The notes beneath the pieces are model-generated. The model had not been told where the DNA came from, did no database searches, and saw nothing but the letters and a program-made list of their open reading frames with translations. A program made the translations under genes and the position numbers. From assembly GCA_008501735.1 (NCBI GenBank), contig QQUF01000024.1:1-60559 (forward strand): a stretch of DNA of 60,559 nt, in the 5' to 3' direction. Source of the DNA: Calditrichota bacterium. Its GTDB lineage: Bacteria; CLD3. Position 1 is the first letter of the stretch; every line of letters begins with the position of its first letter. This document shows, one piece after another, positions 42,740-51,756 of the stretch.

Positions 42740-43780
42740 TTAATCTTCGTTTAACAAAAATTTTCTTGCTTGTTCAACTTGAACATAACTGCCTAATAAA
42801 ATCAAAACATCACTTATATCCAATTGAATATCAGGATTTGGATTAAATTTTATAAGTTGAGTCAAATGGTTTTTTATACCTATAATCATTGCTCCACTTT
42901 CCTGACGAATATTCGATTCCTTAATCATTTTACCTATAACTGGAGATTTTTTGTTTAATTCAACTTCTTCAATTGTTAAGAATATATCATCTTCACCAAA
43001 AACCATTGAATCCAAAAAGTCCGCAACGTGAGGTCGCAGCAAAGTTAAAGCCATTCTTTTTCCACCAATAACATTAGGTGCAACAACAACATTTGCACCA
43101 GCTCGAAATAATTTTTTCTCAGTGGAAGAATAAGAAGCTCGTGTAACAATGTGAAGTTTTTTGCTCATTTCTCTTGCAGTCAAAGTTACAAAAACATTGT
43201 CAGCATCACTTGCAAGTGCAGCAACAAGACCTTTTGCTCTTTCAATTCCAGCGAGTTGTAAAACTTCATCTTCGATTGCACTTCCGTGAATTACAGTGTA
43301 ACCTTCGTGAACTGCTTTGTTATATTTTTCATCATCAATTTCAATAATTAAAAAAGGCGAATTTGATTTTTTAAGTTCGTGACAAACTTGGACACCATTT
43401 CGTCCGAAACCACAAATTATGTAGTGGTCATTTAATCTCGAAATTTCTTTTTCTAATTTTCTGTCTTCCAAAAACATCTTGAATTCTCCATCAATTACAA
43501 AAGTTGCCATAGTTGAAAGTCCGTAAGCAAAAGAACCTAACCCAACAATTAAAAGCATACTTGTGAAAATTCTGCCTTCCATCGAAAGTGGTCTAACTTC
43601 ACCAAAGCCAACAGTCGTTAATGTAATAACTGTCATATAAAAAGACTCTACTAAATTCCAACCTTCAATTGCCATATAACCAAAAGTTCCGATGAAAGTT
43701 AAGCAAAGGGTAAAACAAAGAGTGAAAAATATCTTCCTTCGGTTAGCCAATGCAGCTTTTTTTAATAGAATTCTATCCAT
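42740..43780 (-). CDS. Two-helix potassium channel with RCK (TrkA-N/TrkA-C) domains
   Basis: The 346-residue inner-membrane channel has two helices (about 15-35 and 70-95) around the pore loop with selectivity filter TVGFGE (56-61). The RCK domain begins at about 110 (YIICGFGRNGVQVCHEL, a Rossmann dinucleotide motif) and ends with a TrkA-C unit (about 255-340). This is the MthK/Kch plan, with gating by ligands such as Ca2+ or nucleotides. The filter has Phe in place of the usual Tyr (GFG), a natural variant. It lies six bases after rodA in a ten-gene run. Confidence 0.9.
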   Translation of the reverse strand: MDRILLKKAALANRRKIFFTLCFTLCLTFIGTFGYMAIEGWNLVESFYMTVITLTTVGFGEVRPLSMEGRIFTSMLLIVGLGSFAYGLSTMATFVIDGEFKMFLEDRKLEKEISRLNDHYIICGFGRNGVQVCHELKKSNSPFLIIEIDDEKYNKAVHEGYTVIHGSAIEDEVLQLAGIERAKGLVAALASDADNVFVTLTAREMSKKLHIVTRASYSSTEKKLFRAGANVVVAPNVIGGKRMALTLLRPHVADFLDSMVFGEDDIFLTIEEVELNKKSPVIGKMIKESNIRQESGAMIIGIKNHLTQLIKFNPNPDIQLDISDVLILLGSYVQVEQARKFLLNED

Positions 43781-43786
43781 TTAATA

Positions 43787-45046
43787 TCATCTACTTACTC
43801 TGATTAAAAGTCCCATCATTACAGACATTGAAAGGTAAAAAGAACCTCCGTAACTAAAAAACGGTAATGGAATTCCAGTTACAGGCATTAAACCTGCTAA
43901 CATTCCAATATTAATAAAAATATGATAAACCATTAAACCCCAAATTCCGATTGCCACTAAACTATTAAATCGGTCATCTGTACTTATTGCAATCATCAAT
44001 GTACGCAAACACAAGAACAAAAATAGAATTAAAACTCCAGCAACGCCAACAAAACCCATTTCCTCTGCTAAAACAGAAAAAATAAAATCCGTGTGTTGTT
44101 CAGGTAAAAATCTAAGTTGAGTTTGTGTTCCTTCCAAGTAACCTTTTCCCCAAAAACCGCCTGAACCAATCGCTGTCAAAGATTGCAAAACTTGGTAACC
44201 TCCTCCAATCGGGTCTTTTTCTGGGTCTAAAAATGTTAAAATTCGATTTTGTTGGTAAGTTTTAAGACTGTTCCAAGCAAATAAACCAATTTTAGAAACT
44301 CCAAAATTTACTCCAATAGTGAGAACAACAAGGATTATTTTTTTAACCAAATCTAAATTGCTGAAAACAAAAGCAATTACTCCAACAACTAAGCACCAAA
44401 TCGCAAGGTATTGAATTGGCAGAAAGCCTAAAAGGGCACTCACAATCGGAGTCGCCAAAAGGAATAAAATCAAAAGTGGAAATCCTGCCCAAAAAATCAT
44501 TGGCAAACTAATCGCAATTAACGCCAAACCACTTCCTAAATCAGGTTGAAGCATTATTAAACCAAAAGGAAGAATTACCATCACTAAAATTGTTGCTGTT
44601 AGTTTAAAGTCAAAGTGATTCTTATCAGCTAAAAATCTCGCTAAGGTTAGGATCAAAGAAATTTTCATTACTTCCGCAGGTTGAAATCTAACAACTCCAA
44701 AGTTAAACCAACTTCTTGCACCACCAGCAACGTAACCAATTGAAACAACAAGAATTAAAAGGATCACAGAAATAAAGTAACTTGAGTAAGAAAACTTTGA
44801 AATCCAATCTAAACTCAAAGCATTGACAACAAATAAAACAACAAATCCAAAACATACCCAAACTACTTGTTTATTAAAATTGGAACTTAAAAAAGAAGTA
44901 GAATCAGAAGATTGAATGCTCAAAGTTGCACTGTAAAGAGTCGCCAACCCAAAAGCAGTAATTGCAATTACCAAAACGAAAGTAATCAAATCAAATTTTT
45001 TAACTAAACTACTGTCTAAAAATGTATAAAGTAATTTTGAAACCAA
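43787..45046 (-). CDS. rodA: Peptidoglycan glycosyltransferase RodA (SEDS family)
   Basis: RodA polymerises lipid II glycan chains in the elongasome with PBP2. This 419-residue protein has about ten membrane helices. Family segments include LYSATLSIQ near the start, ARSWFNFGVVRFQPAEVMKI, LQPDLGSGLALI, LPEQHTDFIFSVLAEEMGF and the terminal GIPLPFFSYGGS. It follows the PBP2 gene by 28 bases, the usual mrdA-mrdB order. mreB, mreC and mreD are not in the window. Confidence 0.96.
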   Translation of the reverse strand: MVSKLLYTFLDSSLVKKFDLITFVLVIAITAFGLATLYSATLSIQSSDSTSFLSSNFNKQVVWVCFGFVVLFVVNALSLDWISKFSYSSYFISVILLILVVSIGYVAGGARSWFNFGVVRFQPAEVMKISLILTLARFLADKNHFDFKLTATILVMVILPFGLIMLQPDLGSGLALIAISLPMIFWAGFPLLILFLLATPIVSALLGFLPIQYLAIWCLVVGVIAFVFSNLDLVKKIILVVLTIGVNFGVSKIGLFAWNSLKTYQQNRILTFLDPEKDPIGGGYQVLQSLTAIGSGGFWGKGYLEGTQTQLRFLPEQHTDFIFSVLAEEMGFVGVAGVLILFLFLCLRTLMIAISTDDRFNSLVAIGIWGLMVYHIFINIGMLAGLMPVTGIPLPFFSYGGSFYLSMSVMMGLLIRVSR

Positions 45047-45074
45047 GTTTTCAACTCTTCAATATTATAAAAAA

Positions 45075-46856
45075 TTAGTTTAATTTAATTTGTGCGTAAT
45101 CTACTTTTTTACTCAAGAAAAATAATTTTAAAAGTTCACCTGCAATCGGAGCAGCATTTCTTCCTCCGCCACCACCATTTTCAATTAAAACACACATTGC
45201 AACTTCTGGATTTTCAAATGGAGCAAAGCCAATAAACCAGGCGTGATCTTCACCGTGTGGATTTTGTGCAGTTCCTGTTTTTCCTGCAACGACTTCGCCT
45301 TCAACCTTTGCTCTTTTAGCAGTTCCGTGAACTCCTTGAACAACTCTTCGCATTCCTTCCCGAACAATATCCATTGTTTTTTTGGAAACATCTACTTTTT
45401 CAGTTACAACCTCTGGAACAATTTTTTCGCCTTTGTGGTCAAAATAATACTTTAACAAATGAGGTTTAAAATAAGTTCCTCCATTTGCAAGCATCATAGT
45501 GTATTGAGCGAGTTGCAAAGGAGTAACTCCAACTTCTCCCTGTCCAATTGCAATATTTAAAAGAACTCCTTTAGACCAACCTGACCTACCAAAAGTTTCG
45601 TTATAGTATTCTTCTGAAGGAACTGTTCCTGAAAAGTCGCCAGGTAAATCAATTCCTGTTTTTCTACCAAAATAAAATTTCTCAGATATTTCTGTAAACT
45701 TATCCATTCCCATTTTAAGAATTGATTCGAAGAAAAAAATGTTGCAAGATTGTTCAATTGCGTAAAAAGCATCAACTTTTCCGTGCCCACTATGATTCCA
45801 ACAATGAGCAATTCTATCACCAATTACATAATAACCTGGACAAAAAAATGTTGTGTACTCATCAATTACCCTGCTCTCCAATGCTCCAATCAATGTAATT
45901 GGCTTGAAAGTTGAGCCTGGTGAATGGAGGCTTTTTGTCGTTCGATTATAAAGTGGAACTTCTTCATCTTTTTGTAAATCACTCCAAATATATCGGAGTT
46001 TATTCAAGTCATAATCTGGTTTCGAAAGCATTGCCAAAACATCACCATTTCTTGGGTCAATCATTACAACTGCACCTCTTTTACCTTCCAAAAGTGCTTC
46101 TGCTGATTCTTGCAAAAATGCATCAATCGTCAAATGCATATCAATGCCTTTTTCCGCAGGAATTTCAGACTCAACTTCGATGTCGTCAACAACTCTTCCG
46201 TAACGGTCAACTTCCAAATAATTGACACCTTTTTTACCACGCAAAACTTCTTCGTAATAATATTCCAATCCACTTTTTCCGATAATGTCTCCTGACGCAT
46301 AGTATTCATCTTGTTCTAAGTTTTTCGGAGTTACTTCTCCTGTGTAGCCCAAAACGTGAGAAAGCCTTGCTCCACTTGGATAAGCTCTTTCTGGTTCTGT
46401 AACTCTAGAAACTCCTGGAAGAAAAAGTGCATTTTCTTGAATTTCTACTATTGTTTCCATTTCTACATTTCGTTTCACTCTTTGAGGTAGGAACCTTTGA
46501 ACACCTTTTACTTTAAGCTTTTGTACTAGATCACTAACATTCATTTCCAAAATCCTTGCTAAAAGTTCTAAAGCTCTTGGTTCTTTTTCAAATTCATTTG
46601 GAATAATTGTAATCGTATTTGCAGGTCTATTGTCAACGATAATTCTTCCATATCGGTCAGAAATCAAACCTCTTGAAGGTTGAGTAATTACTTGCCGAAT
46701 TCGGTTGTTTTCACTACGGAGTGAGTATTTGCTTTCAAGTTTTAACTGTAAGTAGTAATACCTTCCACCGAGTAACGCAAAAATCCCAATTGTTAAAAAT
46801 ACAAAAATGTATTTTACGTAATTTGGGATTTCAAAATTTTGGTCGAAAGTTGTCAT
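45075..46856 (-). CDS. mrdA: Penicillin-binding protein 2 (elongation transpeptidase)
   Basis: This 593-residue class B PBP crosslinks peptidoglycan during rod elongation. One N-terminal helix (about 16-37) is followed by the pedestal/dimerisation domain (about 50-225; QPSRGLISDRYGRIIVDNRPA, GVSRVTEPERAYPSG). The transpeptidase domain carries the catalytic Ser315 in STFK (315-318), SCN (370-372) and the KTGT box near 530. Length is typical. It lies five bases after the cytochrome-like gene and before rodA. Start ATG 46856 is the only good choice. Confidence 0.96.
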   Translation of the reverse strand: MTTFDQNFEIPNYVKYIFVFLTIGIFALLGGRYYYLQLKLESKYSLRSENNRIRQVITQPSRGLISDRYGRIIVDNRPANTITIIPNEFEKEPRALELLARILEMNVSDLVQKLKVKGVQRFLPQRVKRNVEMETIVEIQENALFLPGVSRVTEPERAYPSGARLSHVLGYTGEVTPKNLEQDEYYASGDIIGKSGLEYYYEEVLRGKKGVNYLEVDRYGRVVDDIEVESEIPAEKGIDMHLTIDAFLQESAEALLEGKRGAVVMIDPRNGDVLAMLSKPDYDLNKLRYIWSDLQKDEEVPLYNRTTKSLHSPGSTFKPITLIGALESRVIDEYTTFFCPGYYVIGDRIAHCWNHSGHGKVDAFYAIEQSCNIFFFESILKMGMDKFTEISEKFYFGRKTGIDLPGDFSGTVPSEEYYNETFGRSGWSKGVLLNIAIGQGEVGVTPLQLAQYTMMLANGGTYFKPHLLKYYFDHKGEKIVPEVVTEKVDVSKKTMDIVREGMRRVVQGVHGTAKRAKVEGEVVAGKTGTAQNPHGEDHAWFIGFAPFENPEVAMCVLIENGGGGGRNAAPIAGELLKLFFLSKKVDYAQIKLN

Positions 46857-46861
46857 AAAAT

Positions 46862-47185
46862 CTACTTCAATTTTGCAACGTAATTTATTACACTTTCCAA
46901 AGTATCGCCTGTGAGGTGCTTGAATCTTGGCATTTTTTCATTCCCTTCGACAAGCATCTTGCGAATACGAGAGATTTTTAATTCATTTTGAATAAGAGAA
47001 GGTCCTCTAACAGTTCCACCAAAATCCTGACCGTGGCACCAAGAGCAGGCTTCTTCATAAATAATTTTCGGATTTTTAGTCGTTGGTTTGTAATCTCCGG
47101 GATTCGCACAGCTACCTAAAATAAAAACTGTGTAAATGTAAAAACATCTTAAAATTTTACTTGATGTAAGACTTAATTCTGCCAA
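46862..47185 (-). CDS. Small cytochrome c lipoprotein
   Basis: The protein is about 108 residues. The TTG at 47185 gives a clean lipoprotein signal (n-region with Lys and Arg, hydrophobic FYIYTVFIL, lipobox LGSC at about residue 26). A single haem c domain then has CSWCH (about 47-51) and a Met ligand in GNEKMPRF. The frame is open up to an ATG at 47233, but that would overlap the TPR gene by 77 bases. Another option is ATT 47155, one base after the TPR stop. It would be tethered in the periplasm and shuttle electrons. A haem protein between TPR lipoproteins and PBP2 is an odd neighbour. The start is uncertain. Confidence 0.8.
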   Translation of the reverse strand: MAELSLTSSKILRCFYIYTVFILGSCANPGDYKPTTKNPKIIYEEACSWCHGQDFGGTVRGPSLIQNELKISRIRKMLVEGNEKMPRFKHLTGDTLESVINYVAKLK

Positions 47186-48452
47186 TTTGTGATTCAATAT
47201 ATTTGAGTGATTCTTTATTTTTAAGTGATTCAATTTCAGAATTTTTGCGAATCTCCAAAGCCCTTTCCCAATTCAAAACAGCTTCATTGTATTTGAATGT
47301 CTTTTCATAAAGTGGAGCAACTGTTTCAATTGCAACCAATGAATTTGGGGAAATTAAAATTGCCCTTTCAAAAACCCTAATTGCATTTGCAGTTTGTTTC
47401 AAATTCAAGTAACAAAAACCTTGTTTTAAGAAAAGTTCTTCTGAAGCAAGTCCGCTCTTTTCTGCATCTGAATACGCTTCTTCACTTTTTTCAAACTCTA
47501 CTTCATTGTAGTAAATATCGCCCAAAGCTAAGTAAATTTCAGCTTCGCTAACTTGGGTCAAACTCTTACTTGACAAAACATCTTTTAATTTTTTTATAGC
47601 AGTTTTTGGTTTTCCACAAGAGTACAAAGAGTAGGCTAATTTTTTGTAAAGTTCACCATTTGAGAATTCTTTTTCGATACAATACTCATAAAATTTAATC
47701 GCTTGAGCAAACTTAAAATCATCGTAAGCTTTGTTTGCAATTTGATAACTTTCATTTCCTGTTACATCAATAATTTCTTTTTCAAAGACCTTGAAAGAAC
47801 GAATAATTTGGTCAAACTGAATCGACATTTCTGGGTAGTATTTTGAATCAACTTGCATCAAAACAGTATAAGCCATTTTGCTTGCTTCATCGAAAATAAA
47901 ATATTTGTCAATCCTCAAAGTCTCAACATTGCTAACACCGATTTTTATTTTTGAAAGTTTTGCTTTTAGGCCTGAAAGTTTTGGATCAGAGTCGTCTCCG
48001 ATTGGTTCTTTTATCGTTAAGTTTTGAAGATTAATTATCCAATTTTTTTTCTCCAATTTATAAAATGCTTCGAAGTCTTGATAAGTTCCATAAGTTTTAA
48101 TCGTAATATTCATTGGAATTGTTTTAGGTGGCGATTTTGACTCAACAATTATTTCAGGTTCATAACGTCTGTCGATTGTCGGAATGGGTTTTATCGTCAA
48201 GTAATCTGTGTTCTCCCAAAATGGTGGAAGTGAAATCGAAAAATTCAAATACGAATTCGAATAATTTCCATTTGTCCAAGTTCCTTTATAAATATTTTCA
48301 AGTTCAGTTCTAAAAGTTTCAGATTTTTTGTCCGAAGCACTTTTTAAAATTGCACAACCAACAAAAAACGCACAGCAAAACCCAAAGATTAATGTGCTTT
48401 GAAATGTTTTTTTAAATTTATTTCCAAATTTTGGAATCAAAGTTTTATTCAT
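47157..48452 (-). CDS. TPR lipoprotein with N-terminal beta-rich domain
   Basis: This protein of about 431 residues starts at ATG 48452, which avoids overlap with the upstream gene; ATG 48467 is also in frame. A signal peptide ends in the lipobox FVGC. Residues about 30-225 form a beta-rich domain of unknown type (YSNSYLNFSISLPPFWENTDYL, KMAYTVLMQVDSKYYPEMSIQFDQIIRSFKVF), similar in pattern to PsbP/LpqN-like domains. Residues about 235-425 are TPR units (ANKAYDDFKFAQAIKFYEYCIE, ALGDIYYNEVEFEKSEEAYSDAE, NLKQTANAIRVFERAI). It is operonic with another TPR lipoprotein one base upstream. The role is unknown. Confidence 0.75.
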   Translation of the reverse strand: MNKTLIPKFGNKFKKTFQSTLIFGFCCAFFVGCAILKSASDKKSETFRTELENIYKGTWTNGNYSNSYLNFSISLPPFWENTDYLTIKPIPTIDRRYEPEIIVESKSPPKTIPMNITIKTYGTYQDFEAFYKLEKKNWIINLQNLTIKEPIGDDSDPKLSGLKAKLSKIKIGVSNVETLRIDKYFIFDEASKMAYTVLMQVDSKYYPEMSIQFDQIIRSFKVFEKEIIDVTGNESYQIANKAYDDFKFAQAIKFYEYCIEKEFSNGELYKKLAYSLYSCGKPKTAIKKLKDVLSSKSLTQVSEAEIYLALGDIYYNEVEFEKSEEAYSDAEKSGLASEELFLKQGFCYLNLKQTANAIRVFERAILISPNSLVAIETVAPLYEKTFKYNEAVLNWERALEIRKNSEIESLKNKESLKYIESQIGRIKSYIK

Positions 48453-48453
48453 T

Positions 48454-50037
48454 TTATTTTTTTTCAACTTTCATTTTTAGTTCAGTAGAATTTGGATTTA
48501 ATGCTAATCCTTTTACCCAATTTTCTTGAGCTTTTAAAGAATTTCCCATTTTATCGTAAATATCTCCTAAGTGCAAATAAATTTCCCAATTCGGTTCATT
48601 AGAAACCATTTCTGCTTGCTGAATGTATTCTAATGCCTTATCCAAGTTTTCTAATTTGAAATAAATCCAACCAATTGTGTCAAGGTAAGAACTGTTCGTA
48701 GGCTCTTTTGAAATCGCCTTTTTGCTCATCTGTAAAGCTTCTTTTAATTTCTCACCTCTAACAGCGAGACTGTAGCTGTAATTGTTCAAAATCAACGCAT
48801 TTTCAGGAGTCATTTCTAACAAAACTGCGTAAGCTGAATCCGACTTTGCATATTTTTTTTGCAAATCATAAATCGATGCAACACCTGGTAAAGCAGGAAT
48901 ATTGTTTTGTTGAATTTCCAAAGATTTTTCGTAAGCTGAAGCGGCTCTTTCTAAATCTTGCATTTGTGCAAAAACCAAACCTAAGTAGTATTGGAAAACT
49001 GATTTTCCTGGAATTCTTTCCTCTGCTTTTTCAAAATGTTTAACTGCTTGAGAAAGTTTGTCTTGAATTAACAAAACTTTTCCGTATTCAATCCACCCTT
49101 CTAAATTTTCAGGATATTTTTCCATAATATTTTTGAAATAGCCTAAAGCTGAATCATATTCTTCATTTTCAACTGAAATTTGCCCTAAATAAAAATTTGC
49201 TCGCCAATCTTCTGGGTCAAGTTCTTTAGCATTTTTAAATTTTTCTTGAGCATTTGTAGTATCTTTTTGAACATAGTAAAGAGTTCCCAAGACAAGTTGG
49301 TAGTAAATTTCATTTGGGTAAATTTTCGCAAGTTCTTCAAAATGAGGAATTGATTTTTCGACCATTCGGTTTTTACGATAAATTTCAGCGATTCGTTCAC
49401 GAAGTTTTATGTTATGAGGTTCACTCTTTAGAGCTTTTTCATAAAAACTTGCAGCTTCAAGAGGCATATCTTGTTCTTCATAGAGTTTGGCAATATCAAT
49501 CAATATCTTAGTACTGTTCGGTTGCAATTCAGCAATTTTCAAGAAATATTTCAAAGCATTCTCAGAATCACCCTTAATTAATGAAGTGTAAGCAAGTCTA
49601 TAATTTGCATTTAAATCTTCAGAGTCTAATTCTAAAATTTTATACCATTCTTTTTCGGCAAGTTTTATCAAACCGCCTTTGAGATAAACATTTGCAAGCA
49701 TTCTGTGAGATTCAAGATGGTTTGGATTGTGTTTGATACTATTTTGTAAAAATTTAATCCCGCGTTCAGGTTTGCCAACTGCTTCGTAAGCTTTTGAGAT
49801 TGCGACAGAAATTGTTGCAGAAGTTGAATCATAATTTAACGCTTCTCTGTATTCGTCAATTGCTGCATAAAAATCTCCTGACAACTCGAAAAATTGTCCA
49901 TCAGTAAAATGCTCCAAAGCTCTTGGGTCAGGTTCAGAGCTTGTTTCAGTTTCTGTTTTAACAACTTCTTTTGTAGAACTACAACCGAAAGTAAAAATTG
50001 AAAATAAAACTATTGTAAAAAAACTGATTTTATACAA
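48454..50037 (-). CDS. Multi-TPR lipoprotein
   Basis: The protein is 527 residues. The lipoprotein signal ends at FGC near residue 19. A short Ser/Thr/Glu-rich linker follows, then about twelve TPR units to the end (first FTDGQFFELSGDFYAAIDEYREAL, late YFKLENLDKALEYIQQAEMV and IYDKMGNSLKAQENWVKGLAL). Such proteins scaffold envelope assemblies. It is the first gene of a run of ten minus-strand genes that leads through PBP2 and RodA to the RND transporter. The divergent RNase Z-like gene starts about 110 bases away, so the promoter must lie in 50038-50145. Confidence 0.85.
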   Translation of the reverse strand: MYKISFFTIVLFSIFTFGCSSTKEVVKTETETSSEPDPRALEHFTDGQFFELSGDFYAAIDEYREALNYDSTSATISVAISKAYEAVGKPERGIKFLQNSIKHNPNHLESHRMLANVYLKGGLIKLAEKEWYKILELDSEDLNANYRLAYTSLIKGDSENALKYFLKIAELQPNSTKILIDIAKLYEEQDMPLEAASFYEKALKSEPHNIKLRERIAEIYRKNRMVEKSIPHFEELAKIYPNEIYYQLVLGTLYYVQKDTTNAQEKFKNAKELDPEDWRANFYLGQISVENEEYDSALGYFKNIMEKYPENLEGWIEYGKVLLIQDKLSQAVKHFEKAEERIPGKSVFQYYLGLVFAQMQDLERAASAYEKSLEIQQNNIPALPGVASIYDLQKKYAKSDSAYAVLLEMTPENALILNNYSYSLAVRGEKLKEALQMSKKAISKEPTNSSYLDTIGWIYFKLENLDKALEYIQQAEMVSNEPNWEIYLHLGDIYDKMGNSLKAQENWVKGLALNPNSTELKMKVEKK

Positions 50038-50145
50038 ATTAAATCCTTTAAACTTTAATTTTGAAAATTTGCGATAAGGTACTAAATTAATTTTTTAATT
50101 TTTAATTCAAATGAAACTAAAAGTAAAGTGTGGAAATTAGTTTTT

Positions 50146-50874
50146 ATGAAAATCCAATTTCTTGGAACAGGTGCAGCAGCGAATCACGGAAGATATAATT
50201 CTTCAATTTTGATAAACGATAAAATACTTTTAGATTGCGGTCCTACATCTGTCGCCAATTTGAAAAAAATTGGATTAAAAACTGAAGACATTTCAACAAT
50301 TTTCATTTCTCATTTACACGGAGACCATTTCATAGGGTTACCATTTTTCTTTTTAGATTCTGTTATTTTGGAAAAAAGACAGAATCCTCTTATTTTAGTT
50401 GCACCAAAAGAAACGATTTCCAAAGTTCTAAAAATTGCAGAAATAGTTTATGGAGGCTCTTTGAAGAAAAAATTGCTTTTGGACTACCCCCTAAATTTTG
50501 TTTCTATTGAAGGAAGTTTTTATGAAGAAGAAATTTCTGAGTGCAATTTTCAGGCTATTCAAACAAAGCACGGTGAAGAACTTGCTTACAATCTAATTTT
50601 AGATTTTAATGGCAAAAAACTTGGTTATAGTGGCGACTCAGAATTCTGCGAAACTTTACAACAAACTGCCTCTAAAGTTGACGTAATGATTTGCGAAAGA
50701 ACTTCACCAAAAGAAAAACTAAAAGGACATTGTTGTGGTGATGAAATTGAGATTTTAGCAAAAGGAATGAAAACAGACAGTAATTTGATTTTGACACACT
50801 TCGTAGAAACAGAAATTCAAAACTCTAATCCAAATTTTATCTATCCAAACGACTTTGAAAAATTTTACTTTTAA
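50146..50874 (+). CDS. RNase Z-like metallo-beta-lactamase-fold hydrolase
   Basis: The protein is 242 residues. The N-terminus MKIQFLGTGAAANHGRYNSS is typical of the RNase Z/ElaC and PhnP-like branch. The zinc motif HLHGDH (56-61) is followed by further ligands: His in QTKHGEEL, Asp in YSGDSEFC and His in ILTHFVETE. It may process tRNA 3' ends or cleave a phosphodiester. It is shorter than true RNase Z (about 300) and lacks a clear flexible exosite arm, so a related phosphodiesterase is possible. ATG 50146 fits the family start; GTG 50128 is in frame upstream. Confidence 0.75.
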   Translation: MKIQFLGTGAAANHGRYNSSILINDKILLDCGPTSVANLKKIGLKTEDISTIFISHLHGDHFIGLPFFFLDSVILEKRQNPLILVAPKETISKVLKIAEIVYGGSLKKKLLLDYPLNFVSIEGSFYEEEISECNFQAIQTKHGEELAYNLILDFNGKKLGYSGDSEFCETLQQTASKVDVMICERTSPKEKLKGHCCGDEIEILAKGMKTDSNLILTHFVETEIQNSNPNFIYPNDFEKFYF

Positions 50875-50896
50875 ACTAAACATTAGGAACTCACAA

Positions 50897-51697
50897 ATGA
50901 AAAAACTAATAATTTTAATTTCCTTGCTAATAACTTTTTCGCAAAGTTATGCTGGAATTCTGATGAAATGGAGTAACGCTACCTTTAAAGATGCAAAACT
51001 TGAAAAGTCATCTACTGTAAATATGTATTTAGAAAAAAACAAATTAAGAGTTGAAGGAAAGTTTGGAGATAAGGACAAAGTTATGATTTTTAGATTGGAT
51101 AAAAACGAAACTTGGATTTTAAACCCTGAAGCTAAAACTTATAAAATAAGAAAGAAAAAAAAGCCAAGCAAAACAGACAAAAAAAATGAAGAACTAAAGA
51201 ATAAAGTGCAGAACACTTTTCAAAAATTTTTAAATAAAGTACCCAAAAAACATAAAGGGAAAGCTGAAAATTATACGAATAAATATGCAGGAGGATTACT
51301 TCCTGAGTCAAAATTGAATTTTGTACAAACAGAAAAAGATATAGAATACCAAGGTGTAACAGGGAAATTTGCCAGATACGAAGCTAAAGTTAAAGATAAG
51401 TTAGCGAAAATGATTTTGACTTTGAAATACAAAGATGCTGAAATGACTAAAAAAGATATGCAGATTTTGTATGACGTTTCTAATTTTGTCGGAAGTGCTT
51501 TTAATGAAGTTAGCGATGTGAAATTTAAAAATGACTTTGCTCAAGAGAAAGGAAAATACAAAGGTTTTCCAGCAGCAAGCTACTACTATGATAAAAATGG
51601 AAAAGTAAAATACTCAAGATTTTTAAACCAAATTGAAAATGAGAAACTTGATTCTCAGCTTTTTGAGGTTCCAAAAGGTTATAAAAAGGTTAGATAA
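50897..51697 (+). CDS. Exported DUF4412-like protein
   Basis: This protein of about 266 residues has a signal peptide (about 19 residues, ending SYAG). It is beta-rich with many Lys residues. DUF4412-type features are the early VNMYLEKNKLRVEGKFGDKDKVMIFRLDKNETWILNPEAKTY stretch and the ending KYKGFPAASYYYD. A basic insert (KKKKPSKTDKKNEELKNK) may be a coiled linker. The family relates loosely to LolA-like lipoprotein-binding folds, but function is unproven. ATG 50897 starts the signal peptide; an upstream in-frame ATG at 50855 is inside the previous gene. A strong terminator follows. Confidence 0.65.
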   Translation: MKKLIILISLLITFSQSYAGILMKWSNATFKDAKLEKSSTVNMYLEKNKLRVEGKFGDKDKVMIFRLDKNETWILNPEAKTYKIRKKKKPSKTDKKNEELKNKVQNTFQKFLNKVPKKHKGKAENYTNKYAGGLLPESKLNFVQTEKDIEYQGVTGKFARYEAKVKDKLAKMILTLKYKDAEMTKKDMQILYDVSNFVGSAFNEVSDVKFKNDFAQEKGKYKGFPAASYYYDKNGKVKYSRFLNQIENEKLDSQLFEVPKGYKKVR

Positions 51698-51708
51698 TTT
51701 AAACAAAA

Positions 51709-51737
51709 AAAGCCGTGTAACTTTTTTACACGGCTTT
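51709..51737. terminator. Bidirectional intrinsic terminator
   Basis: AAAGCCGTGTAA (51709-51720) pairs over twelve bases with TTACACGGCTTT (51726-51737) around CTTTT, with A and T runs on the sides. It lies between the convergent DUF4412-like and porin genes and can serve both. Confidence 0.93.
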
Positions 51738-51756
51738 AAATAAATCAATAAGATTT

